This document shows positions 23,346 to 34,909 of a DNA stretch of 64,000 nucleotides, piece after piece (position 1 is the stretch's first letter; the number at the start of each line of letters is the position of its first letter). Made by a program: the position numbers and the translations under genes. The DNA comes from Guillardia theta CCMP2712 (lineage: Eukaryota; Cryptophyceae; Pyrenomonadales; Geminigeraceae), in assembly GCF_000315625.1 (NCBI RefSeq), contig NW_005434650.1, positions 504,873-568,872 of the forward strand. Reading direction: 5' to 3'. The notes under the pieces were generated by a model. It was not told the DNA's origin. It saw nothing but the letters and a program-made list of their open reading frames with translations, and did not search any database.

Positions 23346-23425
23346 GAAAAAGATGATAGGGTAGCCAGACACGTTAGTCCAGATGCAAGTTCATTGTCGT
23401 CACAGTATGCTACGTATGCTACAGA

Positions 23426-24550
23426 TCAAATTTCATCTTCCAGGTCTGCGAAGGGATCCAACTCGGGGAAGTCCCCAACCTGAGAGCCCAGAGTAAGAAC
23501 TCGAGCCGGGATTATATCGTGCACATCAATCTCTCACCTGCACAAGGTCTGGCCTTACAAACCCTCCGTACTTGTCCAGGCATTCGAAGTAGCTCACACC
23601 CTGCAGGAGAAAGCATCATGTTCTCTGAAGGGGAAAGAAGGTTCGTTGAAAGCACCTTGACACTTCCATCGTTCTTCCCCACTGGCTCATCGTACTGGAC
23701 TCCAACCCACCAACCTTCGATGGAGACCCTCAGTCACCGCAGCAAGCAAGATGCTTCAACCCACCTTTTGGTAGCTCGGGGATCTTCCCGACGTACTTCA
23801 CACAACCTCTTCGACCTCCTGCGACCTCGCATCGGTCACCTACCTTGATGGCAGAGGCTTCGGTCGCCATGTACTCGTCGTCTTCAATCTTGCTCTTCGA
23901 GTCGGACGAGGGTTCCATTCCCGCCTTGGCCTTGCGCGCGTCGATCTCTTTCTTGAGCGACCACTCCGGGTCCTCCTTCAGCTTCTCCTCCTTGAACTTG
24001 CGATATGTGTTCTTGCGGGCATTGTACGCTTCCTCGGAGATCTCGTACTTAGTGACCAATGAAACATCTTCCAGCCATCCACCAGCCGATAGCTGAACCA
24101 AAGTCAAGAGCGATGCATCGGAGGACATGAGATGCGGGAACTTACAGAGTTTGGATCGTCATCTACTATGTGCAGCCTGCAGCCGTCGTATGGGGAATAG
24201 TAACCAAGCATCTTGTCGTCCTCGCACTCAGACATTACCTGCCCCCGTTCATCGTACAAGAATAGCTGCAGCAAACCCACTGTCAGACCAAGCCGTCATA
24301 CTCTTATCGTACTCACTCTGTTACTTATGGCGGATGTACCACAATGGAATTCAAGTTTCTGCTTGACGGTACCGATTCTCATGTGTAGGTCTAGTCGAAT
24401 CTCTTGGAAGAACGTTTTCTTCAGGTTGCTGTGCGACACATGAAGAAGAACAGTGCTCTCTGCCTTGCGGCGCCCATCTTCTCCCATGCAATAGTCTCGA
24501 ATCGTTTGCTCTTCTCTAGAAAGCTGACGTCGGGGCGGTTGAACAGACAT
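23426..24550 (-). CDS. TBCB: Tubulin-folding cofactor B, 6 exons
   Basis: Exons 24550-24317, 24265-24146, 24092-23765, 23714-23656, 23600-23538 and 23479-23426, all phase-consistent, give 285 residues. The N-terminus is the ubiquitin-like domain of cofactor B ([14 protein letters not shown] ... [20 protein letters not shown]). A linker with [19 protein letters not shown] follows. The C-terminal CAP-Gly domain is complete: [42 protein letters not shown] and GGFVRPDLV. The protein ends in DLEDEI, the acidic tail family members use to bind EB1 or cofactor E. Cofactor B cooperates with cofactor E in alpha-tubulin folding and dimer dissociation in the cytosol. About 35 extra N-terminal residues precede the ubiquitin-like fold compared with animal proteins of about 244 residues. 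Confidence 0.93.
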
Positions 24551-25408
24551 GTTTTTGTCTTGACAAGGAAAGGAACCAGATGCCGAAACTGTCAGAATCC
24601 ATGTAAGACATCATTCTCCTCGATATACAAACATAATTGTTTCTACTATCAAACGCATGCTGTGAGGTGCTACTCGAAGGTTTCCTAGATCATTCTTCAC
24701 AAGAAACATCTGGGAGCAAAACCCATAGTACAGCTTCCCAGGTGCCTCAGAGTTCCTTCCATTTACTTTCTCCTCACTCTTGTCCTTTAATCTTGAAACA
24801 TTGACATATTCTTTCTTGAACTGTCTCTTATCTCCCCCTCTCGCTCCCTTCTCTACCCTGCCCTCTCCCTCGCCTCGCCTCCCCTCCCTTCAACTCCCGC
24901 CATTTTTCAAGGTCGTTCAAAAGGAACATGCGAGGGGACGAGGGTCAACTGAATCAGAAAAGGTTAATATTGTGAGGGGATGAGGGTCAGAATTGCTGCA
25001 GTTACAGACCAGTTACAAACTGCTGGGGATGAGGGACAGCGGCCGTTGAGTGACCTGTCTACGATGGGGTGGGGTATTATCTACAAGGGATGTTTTCAAT
25101 GTAAATTTTCCACTTACAGTAGGGTAGGGTAGTATCATGAAGGTAGACCCGTGCTGGGTGGGGACCGTTAGCGGCGAATGGGGATAGGCGGCGACAGTGA
25201 GTGGTGATGGCGTGAAAGGTAGCGAGATAGGATAAGGGGAGAAGATGAGGGGATGCAATGAATGCTATTATCAAAGAACAACGATAACGATAGCAGCATG
25301 ATCTGAAATCGAGCTGGTTACATCTTTTGTCCAAGGGTTGGAGCTCTTGAAATTGTGTATTCCGGGCGTCATCCTGGGATTTTCGACCGTTCACGGAGTG
25401 GCTGAAAG
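24551..25408. other. Divergent intergenic region with G-rich patches
   Basis: Pyrimidine-rich plus-strand DNA at 24830-24900 and G-rich patches at 25040-25240 (gatggggtggggta, gtagggtagggtag). It lies between two divergent genes. No RNA gene or coding frame is supported. Confidence 0.45.
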
Positions 25409-26368
25409 ATGGTTCTTGTACCTGACGATGATGTCAAAGTAGAGTCCGAATTGTATCAACAGTTGAGGAGAGATCTGGGAAAGAACTTTGAGTTGTTTGC
25501 CAGCACTGTGGGTCTGAAGGAATGGAAGAAGAAAGGAGAATTTGTGCAACCAGAACAGCAGCTCGGCAGCAAGCGGAATGCCCTTGCATTTCCTCCTCTC
25601 CTCACACGATGGTCCCTACGGCAAACGAAGGAAGTTGTAAAGGACACTGGTAAACCAATCCGATTGAGTGAGCAAACCAAGGGGCTGCTGGACAAAGTGC
25701 TGGGTCCGAAGCGGGTGGACACGCTGATGACGAACATTGGCTTCGACCAGCGGCCAGCCCGCGATGTAGATGTACAGGAGAAAGAAGTGAAAGTGTTTGC
25801 TGCTGCGTGGGGGGCCGATGCTACCATGCCGAACTATGATCTCAACGGAACATGGAAGGCCAGGAGGCGACACCCAGTGTACAGCAATACAGTAGACATC
25901 ACAGACCTCGCTTCCTTGCAGCTCGGAAAGCTGGATGACGATAGGAGAAACCTGGTGGGAGTGGGATCGAGAGTGCCTGATGTCGTCAAGTTCCGCCCCA
26001 AGGAAGGGCCTCAAGCTCCTCATCACACCAAAGTGAACGGGAAGTTCTACTGGCCACACATGACGAACCCGGTGGCGAAGATTCCCGTGCGGGTGGAGCC
26101 GCAGCGGAAGGTAGGAAGACACACGTGTGTGTGTTGATCGCAAATGGTCGGCTGAGGTTCCATTCAGGTGAAGAAAGTCTCGGATTGGCTGGTCTTCTAT
26201 GGTGAGCCTAACCCTGATAAAATCCCGACCGGGACCATGACAACGTTCGAACCAATCGCAAAGATTGTAGCAGGAGGCAAGAGTCTGGCAAAGAACGCAT
26301 CTTGCAAGGTGGATGGACGGACTTGGAAGAGGGAGTTCGATCAGATGCGCGGGATGACAACAAAATGA
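25409..26368 (+). CDS. Protein of unknown function, 2 exons, 300 residues
   Basis: Exons 25409-26110 and 26168-26368 with a 57-nt GT-AG intron, phase 0. The ATG at 25409 is the first in frame. The protein is soluble-looking and basic, with no signal peptide, membrane segment or recognised motif. Sequence blocks look conserved-type rather than low complexity (GSRVPDVVKFRPKEGPQ, NGKFYWPHMTNPVAKIPV, DWLVFYGEPNPDKIPTG). The Pro/Lys/Trp-spaced short blocks recall axonemal or cytoskeletal proteins, but no family is claimed. It is divergent from the cofactor B gene. Confidence 0.7.
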
Positions 26369-26469
26369 AACTGTGACTTGATCTCTGCTTGCTATGCATA
26401 CTGAGCCCCACGGAGTCCCACCGTACGGTACTGGCAGGCTGCCTGGCCGCATAATTCACGACTGGTCAA

Positions 26470-28150
26470 TCTGTGACGCGGCCGCCCCGCCCACACACCG
26501 GGCCAGCAGCCTGACAGTCTCACGGCGGCTAGTCATCAGTCGCCGGGTGACGGAGGCTCGACTGCGGCGGCAATGAGTGCCGGCGGCGGTCCGACCGTGG
26601 CACTGTCAACTTGTGCTGAGTGACTCAGTCACCAGTGCTGAGACTCCAACTCGCGCGCGGGAACTTGATTAGCGTACTACGGTAAATAGACCGCTTCAAG
26701 TACCGTCTGCCGCACTGCGGCAGTGCCACCACACTGACACGGCAGCTCAGGCTGAGTCACCGTGATGATCATCGGATCCGTGGCATAGTGAGGGCGCGGC
26801 CGACGGTGCGCGCCGGGCCGCCGGACTCCGGGATCGGACCAGACGCGGCCCGGCGGCCCAAGCCTATCCCGGCCCGGCCAGTGGCACGGAGGCTCGGAGT
26901 CCGACGACGGTCTGGCGGCCCCACCAGGGCCAGAGGCTGCCAGGGAGGCGGGCTCGGTGCAGCTGCAGCCCACGGGCATTTTTTTGTACTCAGCAGATTT
27001 TTACGTCTGATCAGATGGAACCGGGAAATGTTTTCGTTTTCCGAATGTAGTTTTCAAATTTTCTTGAATATTTTGATACAATCTTCTCTAGATTTGAAGT
27101 TTCAGGCGATCAGATCGAGTCAAAGGGACCAAAGGGACCCCGAGAACCACCTAGAGAGGCGCACTAAAAGGTATTGATGTAAGTTTAAATCCAGGCTTAT
27201 TAAAATGGCAACATTCGGGTGAGAAGTACTTTTTTGGTCTATCATTGGTACAGTTGGAAACTATTTGTAATGTGATTTTTTCTTTAAAATGTTTTGAGGG
27301 TTCTATCGAGGTTTTTAATTGGTTTATAAAAAACTTTTATATCAAGTTTTTGATTTTAAATGATACATGTGAGTTATAGGCATCTTTCTTTTTTTCTTCG
27401 CAGGTGCATCCATCAGCACGTGCGGACTTATTTTAAAAGTAGATTCTTAAAACTTTTTATAAATATATGTATTTTTCTACGATTGGCCAAAAACTTCGTA
27501 CCATTGAATATTGTGGCCTAGAAAGTGTCTACCGGTTTCCAATATTGAATTTAAGAATCGAAATCTTGTACCGCGGGACCTCTATTTGATGTTTCTTCTG
27601 CACCGTACAACGGTACAACAAGCAAAGGTACATCGACAATAAATATTTTAACGAAACATTCTATAAAGGTCGTAATTTCAGTACTGAGCTACCATGCTAG
27701 CTTTCACTGTATCTACCAGGTCCCTACTACTCAATAAAGTTTTACGAATTCATTACAACCCCACCCCCTACTATCAACTACATTCCACTTGTACCCGTGT
27801 AAAATCGGATTTTGGGATCGTACCCTACCCCCCTTATTACCATTCCAACCTTCAACCACTCCACCCCCAACTCCCAAGTACCCCTGAGGTCTCCACTAGG
27901 AGAAGGCCATTGTCGTCTGCCGGTGTCAAAATTAACCACCCCCACCCCCTACGAACTGTACCTCAAAGGCCTGGCCCCGTCCCGACAACCCCCACCAATT
28001 CTATTTCCGGTCAGAATTTTTAAATATTTCAGTCAACCCAACAGATTTAAAAAAGAAAAAAGTCCCGCGCGTGCGACGAACAAAAATCAATTTTATAACA
28101 GTACCAGTAATTTGGAAAGTACTGTTTTCGATTTTTTAAAAATCGAAGCC
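26470..28150. repeat. Large GC-rich element, AT-rich middle, C-rich island
   Basis: 26470-26985 is the longest GC core in the window, containing runs such as ggcccggcggccc, repeated gtccgac words and several copies of a ctcagtcacc word. From 27000 to about 27740 the DNA is AT-rich with many T/A runs. From 27755 to 28015 it is C-biased with accccacccc and gtaccc words. No coding frame is supported. It is probably the most complete copy of the island family described in the findings. Confidence 0.55.
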
Positions 28151-28442
28151 ACACGTCATTCCCCCCGCCTCCCCCCTGACCCTCTCTTTGCTGCTCCACC
28201 CTCCCTCCCCTCCCCCTCCCGCTCTCGCCGTCTGCTCCCCCCCGCTACCTCCTCCCTCACCTTGACCTCCAGGCTCTGGTGGGTTCCGAGGAGGTGCGGC
28301 GTGACCTCTATCACGAGGCTGGAAGGGGCTGCAGTTGCGAAACTTGTGAGATCGAAAAGCTTGAGGTGGGAGAGAGGAACGGAGAACTGCAGAAAGGAGA
28401 CATGCCAGTGCGAAGCCTTCCTCCTGTTTGATTGCGTTGAAG

Positions 28443-29021
28443 ATGCCACCAAACGATGTTACGAGCGGAAAGACCTACTTGGAACTGATCCAGTCCACAT
28501 GCCCAAAGCCCTCGCAGGAAACTGCACAACCACCACCCAAGAGCAAGAGAGAGCGAGCGGAAGAGAATTGGAAGATTCTGGTGAGATCATACCCCAGATT
28601 TGATTCCTTCTCTTCATGCCACTAGATCGCCATCCTCTTTGACCTGCTCTAACTTGCTTGCGCGCAGGATGGAATCATCAAAGAGTCCGGGCAGTATGAG
28701 AAGGGTTCGGAGCAGCGCGCCAAATGCCTCGAGCGGCTGCACGAAGTTCTCAGGAGGATCTCGAAGAGGCCCAGGACGGACGGCATGTCCTCTCCCGGCA
28801 AGAAGAAGATCTACAGCAGCGCTCAGGAGGAGTTCATCGACTTCCTAGCCCCGTCCTGCAGTATCTGCGGCCAGGCGTACGACGGAGGGTGCAAGTGTGA
28901 CGAGCTGGCAGCGAATGCCGAGTCGTTCCTTGCCCCGGACGAAGAGCTTGCCGATAGCTCCTCGAATAACGATGGGACGTCGAGCGAGACCACCAACGGG
29001 AGCCCCTCGGGTGATGCTTGA
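28443..29021 (+). CDS. Small unknown protein with a CxxC/CxC site, 2 exons
   Basis: Exons 28443-28580 and 28668-29021, phase 0, 163 residues. The first half is Lys/Arg/Pro-rich (PPPKSKRERAEENWKIL). The middle is helical (EQRAKCLERLHEVLRRISKR). A possible zinc site, CSICGQAYDGGCKC, lies near residue 110, and the C-terminal 40 residues are Ser/Asp/Glu-rich. No family is recognised. The basic helical region and metal knuckle would suit a nuclear protein, but this is a guess. An AATAAA-type signal lies 227 bases past the stop. Confidence 0.65.
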
Positions 29022-29247
29022 GGGGGCTGGAGAAGGAAGAGGTGTTGACGAGGGATGACTGGGACGAAGAGATTCTTGTGCTTGCTTGTGGACAAGCAGG
29101 AAGTGTTGATGACGTGTTCATTGTGCTCCGCCTCGTAGACGATGGTGTATTTTGATCAGCGTGTACATACAAGGTTGTGAAGGTTTGTGTTTTGACATGG
29201 CGTGAGACTTAAGTCGTGATTGCATGCTTTGAAACCGTTTGTGGAAT

Positions 29248-29253
29248 AATAAA
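29248..29253 (+). terminator. Candidate polyadenylation signal AATAAA
   Basis: AATAAA within ggaataataaagc, downstream of the small CxxC gene. It is the only copy near that 3' end. Confidence 0.35.
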
Positions 29254-29536
29254 GCTTTTGATTTCACGTGAATGGGACAACCGTAAAGCAGACTTCCTCA
29301 TTGGCACGTTGCTTGTGACATCGTTACATCTCGCTTACCACCTTACACCTTTGAGAACTTGTGCAGAGCGAGAAGTTGATTGCATAATGTAGAAACTACT
29401 CGTGTTTCCTGAAGCAATATATGTCACAGCAGTGTTGGAGTTCAGGATGTTGACATCTTCGACATTGTAATTTTCATCTAACTTCACATTCTGACATTGC
29501 TGCCGACCTCAACATGTTCAAAATAACTCGACATTC

Positions 29537-32314
29537 TTACACATTCATGATACTCTCGCTCGAGTGGTTCAAAACTTCCTGGGCCTGCAGTCTCATCAGC
29601 TGCACATCATGGTCAGTTGTCTTTGGCAACACCTTGCGGAGGGCGGAGGGAGTGGCGCCTGCCTGTTTGAGAGCATCGAGCACGCGCGCCTGTGCCATCG
29701 GAAAGTCAGAAGATGACAATGAAGGGAGAGAGGGAGAGAGAGGGAGAGGAGAGAGGGAGGAGGGAGGTGGGAGAACGGAGGGATTTTTTAGGAGTTAAAG
29801 GAAGAGAGGAAGGAAGAAAAAGGATTGGGGGGCGGGGGGGAAGGGAGCAAAACAGGGGAGAAACCGACCTGCGCCTCTTCCTTGATGCTCAAGACTGCTC
29901 GCCGGCTCTCAATCTGCCGCCATTCCGCTGCGAGCTCGCTGATCTCTCGGATGCCAGTGTCATGACGAGGGACCGGAGGGCTCATGTAGCTCCAGTTCCC
30001 ATTCGGCGCTACCTGGTAGGAGGGCCTGGCAGGGGTGCTGCGTCCTGCTGTGGACGGCGGGGTAGCTGTGGACGGCGGGGTAGCTGTGGAGGGCATGGGA
30101 GGAGAGAGGTTGGTGTTGGCTACTTCGCCATATGGAGCATGCAAGTGCTGCTGAGGCTGCTGAGGCGTATCGGGCAAGGAGCTGTTGGAGTCCCTGCTCG
30201 GGCTCGTCGCCTGCCGCATGCGGGTAGTCCTGTGTGCCGCAGCTCTCCTGAACATCGAGAGTCAGCCGAGGACGAGACACAACGAGCGCTTGCCTGGAGT
30301 CGCCGGAGGCGTGAGGGGACGGAGCCAAGTGCTGGTCGATGTCGAAGAAGCGGAGGAGGTTGTCAACAGAGGCGTTCTGGCTGTCGCTGACCTGCGCCTT
30401 GTACTGCTCCAGCTCCTTCTCCATGGCCTCGCTCGGATCTTCCCCACCAGCACCATCGTCCTGACTTTCTCGTGCCGCCTGGCCCATGTGCTCGAAGCGC
30501 AGGAGGCTCGAAGTGTCCGGCGTCTCAGATTGCAAGTCATCCGCCCCTGCCCTCCTCGCGTCCCCCATCCTCGAGCTCCTGTTGACGCCCTCGCTCCTCC
30601 CGCTTCTCTCGAGCTCATGCATGGGAAGCCGGTTCGTCAACTCCCGTCTGAAAGTCTCCTCGGCATCCAACCTGCCCCTCAGCTTCCAGACCTGCTCCTG
30701 CAGCGCCTCCTTCTGCACCTCCATCAGCAGGCGTTCAACCAAGTCAGAGGTCAAGGTTACCTCGAGATCTGGGTACTTGACGTCTGCTGCCGGGGCCGCC
30801 TGTACTGCCATCTCTGCTCTCTCAGGCTGCGCCCCTTGCCTGGACCAGGACGAGCCCACGACAGTCTCGAGCTCTCGCGCCAGCTCCCTGCAGGCGACCA
30901 GGTCGGAGGTCAGCGCGTTGAGATGCTTCTGGAGGATCAGCTTCTGATGGCTGCTGCTCTCCATCTCTCGGGTGAGGTAGGAGACGATCTTCTCCACCTC
31001 CCTCTTCATGTGCAACTCCCTCCCCACGTGCTGCTGGCTCTGCGACAGAGAGCAGTCCAGGTCGTTCCGCAGCGTCTCGATCTGTTGCCGCAATTGCACG
31101 CACTCTTGCTCGGCCAGCAGCGTTTTCTCCCGGTGCTCCCCGATCTCCTGCGACAGCTCCTCGAAGTGCTGCTCACGCTTTTGGTGCTCGGACAGAGCAT
31201 TCTCAAGCTCGTGGCGGTCCCTCTGCAGCATGTTGTGGACATGGCGGATGTGCGTCAGCTCCTTCTCCAGGTAGTCGATGGCAGCCTTGTCCTCCTCACT
31301 CTGCGATCGCGACTCGACCTGGAAGGTTTCGAAGTCGGTGCGGAGCTTGTCGTAGGCGTCCAGAAGGATATGCTTCTCCTCCTTCTCGTTCTCGTGGGCC
31401 TCCATCGCCGCCTCCTTCGCAATGATCGCTCCCTTGAGCTCCTTGCGAAGACTTTGCAGAGTCTGCTCCAGCAGCGCCACCTTGCACTCGTCTCGCCCTG
31501 AGTCTGAAGAGTAGAAGGGGCGGAAGTGCTCGTAGTTGGTCAGGGAGCTCCGAAGACTGTCGACCTCCCGGTGTGCAGAGGCGATGGCTTCTTGCAGCTC
31601 CGACTCTCTTCGCTTGCAGCGCTCGACCATGACTCTGTGTCTGCTCAGCTCCTGAGTGACGTTGTTGCTGTGGTTGATTGAATCTGTGAGCGCTTTCTTC
31701 AGCCTCTCGACCTCCCTGTCCTTGAGAATCAGCATGTCGTCGAATCTCTTCGTCGCGTCCTCCTGCCCTTGCAGATTCGCTCGCTCCCTCATCAGCAAGC
31801 CCTTCTCCGCCTCCAGAACCTCCGACTTGAGAGACCTGATGTGTCCCTCCAGCATCTCCGTCTGCTTCTGCGACTGCTTCAGCTTGAACGAGTACGAGGT
31901 CTCCAGGCCTTGCTTCTGCTCTGCCAGATTTTCAAACTGCCGGGAGAGGCTTTGAAGCTCCTGCTGGGACATTCTGAGTTTGGATTCCAGGCTCACAATC
32001 TCAATCCGGAGCTCATGATTTTCACTTCGGAGCTGCTCATTGGCACGGAGCTGCTCATTCAGCTCCTCTTTGAAGCAGTCGTCATTCCCAGCCTCTCTCG
32101 AATGCTCGATCCGCGTCTGCCTACTCAGGATCGATTTTTTCTCAGAGCTTGCTGCTGCCTTCTTGTGAGTCTTCGCCTTGGTTGCTGATCCCGGCGTGTC
32201 CGCCAAACTTTGCTTCTTCGAGCTGCTCTTGGGCTTCATTTTCTTCGCTGGGGACTGCGAGACGACCTTGCTCGTTCCCATCCGCGCGCTCGGAGTGTGC
32301 TTCCCTGCCATCAT
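29537..32314 (-). CDS. Long coiled-coil protein, 3 exons, one GC-AG intron
   Basis: Exons 32314-30294, 30247-29869 and 29689-29537 give 850 residues. The first intron (30293-30248, 46 nt) uses AG|GCAAGC rather than GT. This is the choice that brings the two reading frames together, and it matches the known GC-AG consensus. Residues 1-75 are basic and Ser/Lys-rich. From about 80 to about 560 the protein is nearly continuous heptad coiled coil (EQLRSENHELRIEIVSLES, KQSQKQTEMLEGHIRSLKSE). The C-terminal part is Pro/Ser/Thr-rich with a small internal repeat (STATPPSTATPP), and the last exon is a compact helical segment. The architecture resembles centrosomal or basal-body coiled-coil proteins such as the CEP135/TSGA10 group, but no diagnostic motif allows naming it. 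Confidence 0.8.
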
Positions 32315-33831
32315 GGCGCTCGAAGAGCTTCGTCAGCCTCAAGCAATCACGGGCACAGAGGTGGCGTAAGGACGCCTGCCATGAGGCATGAGCTTGTTCC
32401 CCCTCGAACAGCGTCTCGATGACGCTGCGCTCATTCGACCAACTTCGCGTTGAAAACTTGCCTGCATCGGAAATCTCAGCACTCGCATGCCAAGATGAAC
32501 TCTCCACAGCTGTCTTCCTCTCTTCCAAGTCCTCCTTACATCCATGCTAGTCTCTGCCTGCATCTGCATTCCCTCCTAGCTCCACATCTCCATCCTCCTC
32601 CCTTCTGCGTCGATACGCGTTACACATCCTGTGTTATTCGTTTCATGTATTCCACCTCGATCTGCTGTCGACGACTTTCTGCACTCTTCTTCTCGATTCT
32701 TCTTTCCCTCTATTCTCTCCCAGATTCTTCTTCTCGTCCATCAATGGGGTTCCCCTGCCAACGAAACATTGCGAGCAACGTGAAATAAACTCAATCCCGA
32801 TCGCTTTCTACTTTATCTCCTACTCCTTTCTCTGTCACCACTTTCTCTTCGTCTCCTCCCTTTCTTCCACCTCCTACTCCTTTCTCTGTCACTACTTTCT
32901 CTTCGTCTCCTCCCTTTCTTCCACCTCCCTTTGCGTCTCCTCTCCTCCTCTAGCTATCATCCTCCACTACCCTCGCTCGCCATTCCTCTGCCCTTCAACG
33001 CTACATTTCGCGCCTTAATTTCGACTCTATCATCTTAATCCATATCTGTAGTCCTTAATTTCAAACCTTGACTCCCTATTTCCCTCCTTAATTCGTCGAC
33101 GTTCTTTTTATTGTTTTGTTGAGGCAGACTCGGTTCGAGTGAAATCCGAGGGTGGGTACTCAATTCGAAAGTACCCACCAATTCAACGCAATTTCCCTAG
33201 TAATAATTATGGTGGGGTAGTGGAGAAAATCATGAAATAATAGTGGTGGGGGTGGACAGACACCTCAGATTCACGGAATGCAAGGGAGGAAATGAAGTAA
33301 CAGGCAGCAGGGAGCGAGAAGACGGGAAGAGATGGAGCTTGTGGACGAGAACAACAAGAGGATACATGGGAGAGACGATGAGGAAGCGAAAGAATGTGCA
33401 TGAAAGAGCAGCGGAGGAGGAGCAAGTGGAGTTAACATCAGCAGAGGATTGAGCGGAAAGGGGTTGTAAGAAAGGAAACGTGGACTTGAGGCAAGATTCG
33501 GGGGAGGGGAGGGGGAGGAAGGAGAGAGGGAGGAAAGAGAGAGACGTTACAAGTCATGCAGAAACAGAGATGTAGTCAAGGTTTAAGGTTCTCTGCGAGA
33601 GTTTTCCGTTCAGGAGGAAGGTGTGGCACTAGTGAAGCAAGAATGAGGACGTTGTGGTGAGTCCAAGGTTTTGGTGGGCAAAAGGTTGTGGTTGTGGAGG
33701 CAATGAACCATGCACGTGGTGGAAACGTGCGACGGAAGCGCAACTTGTTACTTGCTAGCTCGACATCTCACATCTATACCTTTTCCAGATGTTCTTCGCT
33801 TCAACTTGACCATCCAAGAGATTCGCTCGTC
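32315..33831. other. Divergent intergenic region: 53-bp duplication, pyrimidine tracts, hairpin
   Basis: Region between the coiled-coil gene and IF-3. It holds a 53-bp tandem duplication (32821-32928, unit start tactcctttctctgtcac), long pyrimidine tracts (32690-32950), and a perfect 10-bp stem hairpin at 33151-33179 (ggtgggtact / agtacccacc, 9-base loop). Frames here are low-complexity and are not annotated. Confidence 0.5.
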
Positions 33832-34614
33832 ATGATTCGTGCCATCTGTAGAAGGGCAGTGCACACCACTACTTGCAAGTCCTGGAAACTACATGGCACA
33901 ACAACGCCTACATCCATCAAGCATGTGAAAATCCTGCAGACTGCAAAGAGATGGACTCCATGGCCCATACACGGCAGGGCTTTCTGCGCGCAAGAAGACA
34001 ATCTGTCGCTGGTGTACAAGTCTGTGGCAAGCGGAGAAAGGTTGTCTCAGAAGGAATACAACGCGCTGAAGGACAGGCCGGCATTGTTTGTGAAGGAGGA
34101 TGGAACAACAGAGAACTTGACACTTGCACAATGTGTGATCAAGGCAAAGGAAGAAGACTTGGATCCTGTCCTTGTCCGACAGGATGAAGAAATGCTCGTG
34201 GTGAAGCTGATGGATGCAGGGAAGACGAGGCATTTGATGCAAAAGAAGAAGAAGGAGGCTGCCAAGAAGTCCGAGACCTCAGTCCTCAAGGAGGTTAGGC
34301 TTGGACTGAACATCGGTCAGCATGATCTGGATTTCAAGATGAAACAGGCTAAGGAGTTCCTTGCCAAGAACAACAAAGTGAAGCTTTACATCCAACTCCG
34401 AGGAGCAGACTTCTACAGGTCTCAAAACAAAGCTGCAGCCCTTCTCAAAGAAATCAGCACACAAGTGAAGGAAGTTGGGGTCCCTGACGAGCAGACGACC
34501 ATGACTGGCAATGTTGTAAGCCTCTTTGTAAGCCCCATGAAAGGGCAAGGGAAGAAAAGCAAAGCAGAAGCGAAAGTTAAGCAACAAGAGGTAGCACCAA
34601 GTCCTCCTCAATGA
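33832..34614 (+). CDS. Organellar translation initiation factor IF-3
   Basis: The chosen ATG at 33832 gives 260 residues. The frame is open further upstream, but this start begins an Arg/Thr-rich, acid-free presequence (MIRAICRRAVHTTTCKSWK) typical of mitochondrial import. The IF-3 N-terminal domain is recognisable (TLAQCVIKAKEEDLDPVLV), followed by the Lys-rich linker (MQKKKKEAAKK) and the C-terminal domain (VLKEVRLGLNIGQHDLDFKM, QAKEFLAKNNKVKLYIQLRG). IF-3 binds the small ribosomal subunit, blocks premature subunit joining and monitors start codons in bacteria-type translation. The lack of a signal peptide favours the mitochondrion over a complex plastid. A Lys/Gln-rich tail follows the C-domain. 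Confidence 0.85.
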   Translation: MIRAICRRAVHTTTCKSWKLHGTTTPTSIKHVKILQTAKRWTPWPIHGRAFCAQEDNLSLVYKSVASGERLSQKEYNALKDRPALFVKEDGTTENLTLAQCVIKAKEEDLDPVLVRQDEEMLVVKLMDAGKTRHLMQKKKKEAAKKSETSVLKEVRLGLNIGQHDLDFKMKQAKEFLAKNNKVKLYIQLRGADFYRSQNKAAALLKEISTQVKEVGVPDEQTTMTGNVVSLFVSPMKGQGKKSKAEAKVKQQEVAPSPPQ

Positions 34615-34909
34615 CTTGCTCAACTGATTTAAGCATTGTCCTGCACTACTTATTCAATCTATCCAGAATTCTTTTAATGTGGAATCTACTTAAGAATGAA
34701 TCTTGAGGGAACACTAAGCATGTCTTGAAACCACAAAATCACGTAGGTGAACACAGTGCAAGAGATTGAAATTGCTTTCATGAAGAGCCTGCCCGGCATC
34801 AAAAACTCATTGACATCCTCCTGACACATGAATCCGAACAATACAGAAATGCTTTATGGTTTATTGTTTTCAAGAGCGTTTTTAGTTCCTATCGATAGCT
34901 GATGAAGGA

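Noticed and set aside
30185-31501. Plus-strand Leu-rich open frame of 438 codons
   Set aside because: Antisense of the coiled-coil exon. Leu/Gln richness comes from reading Glu/Lys/Gln codons backwards.
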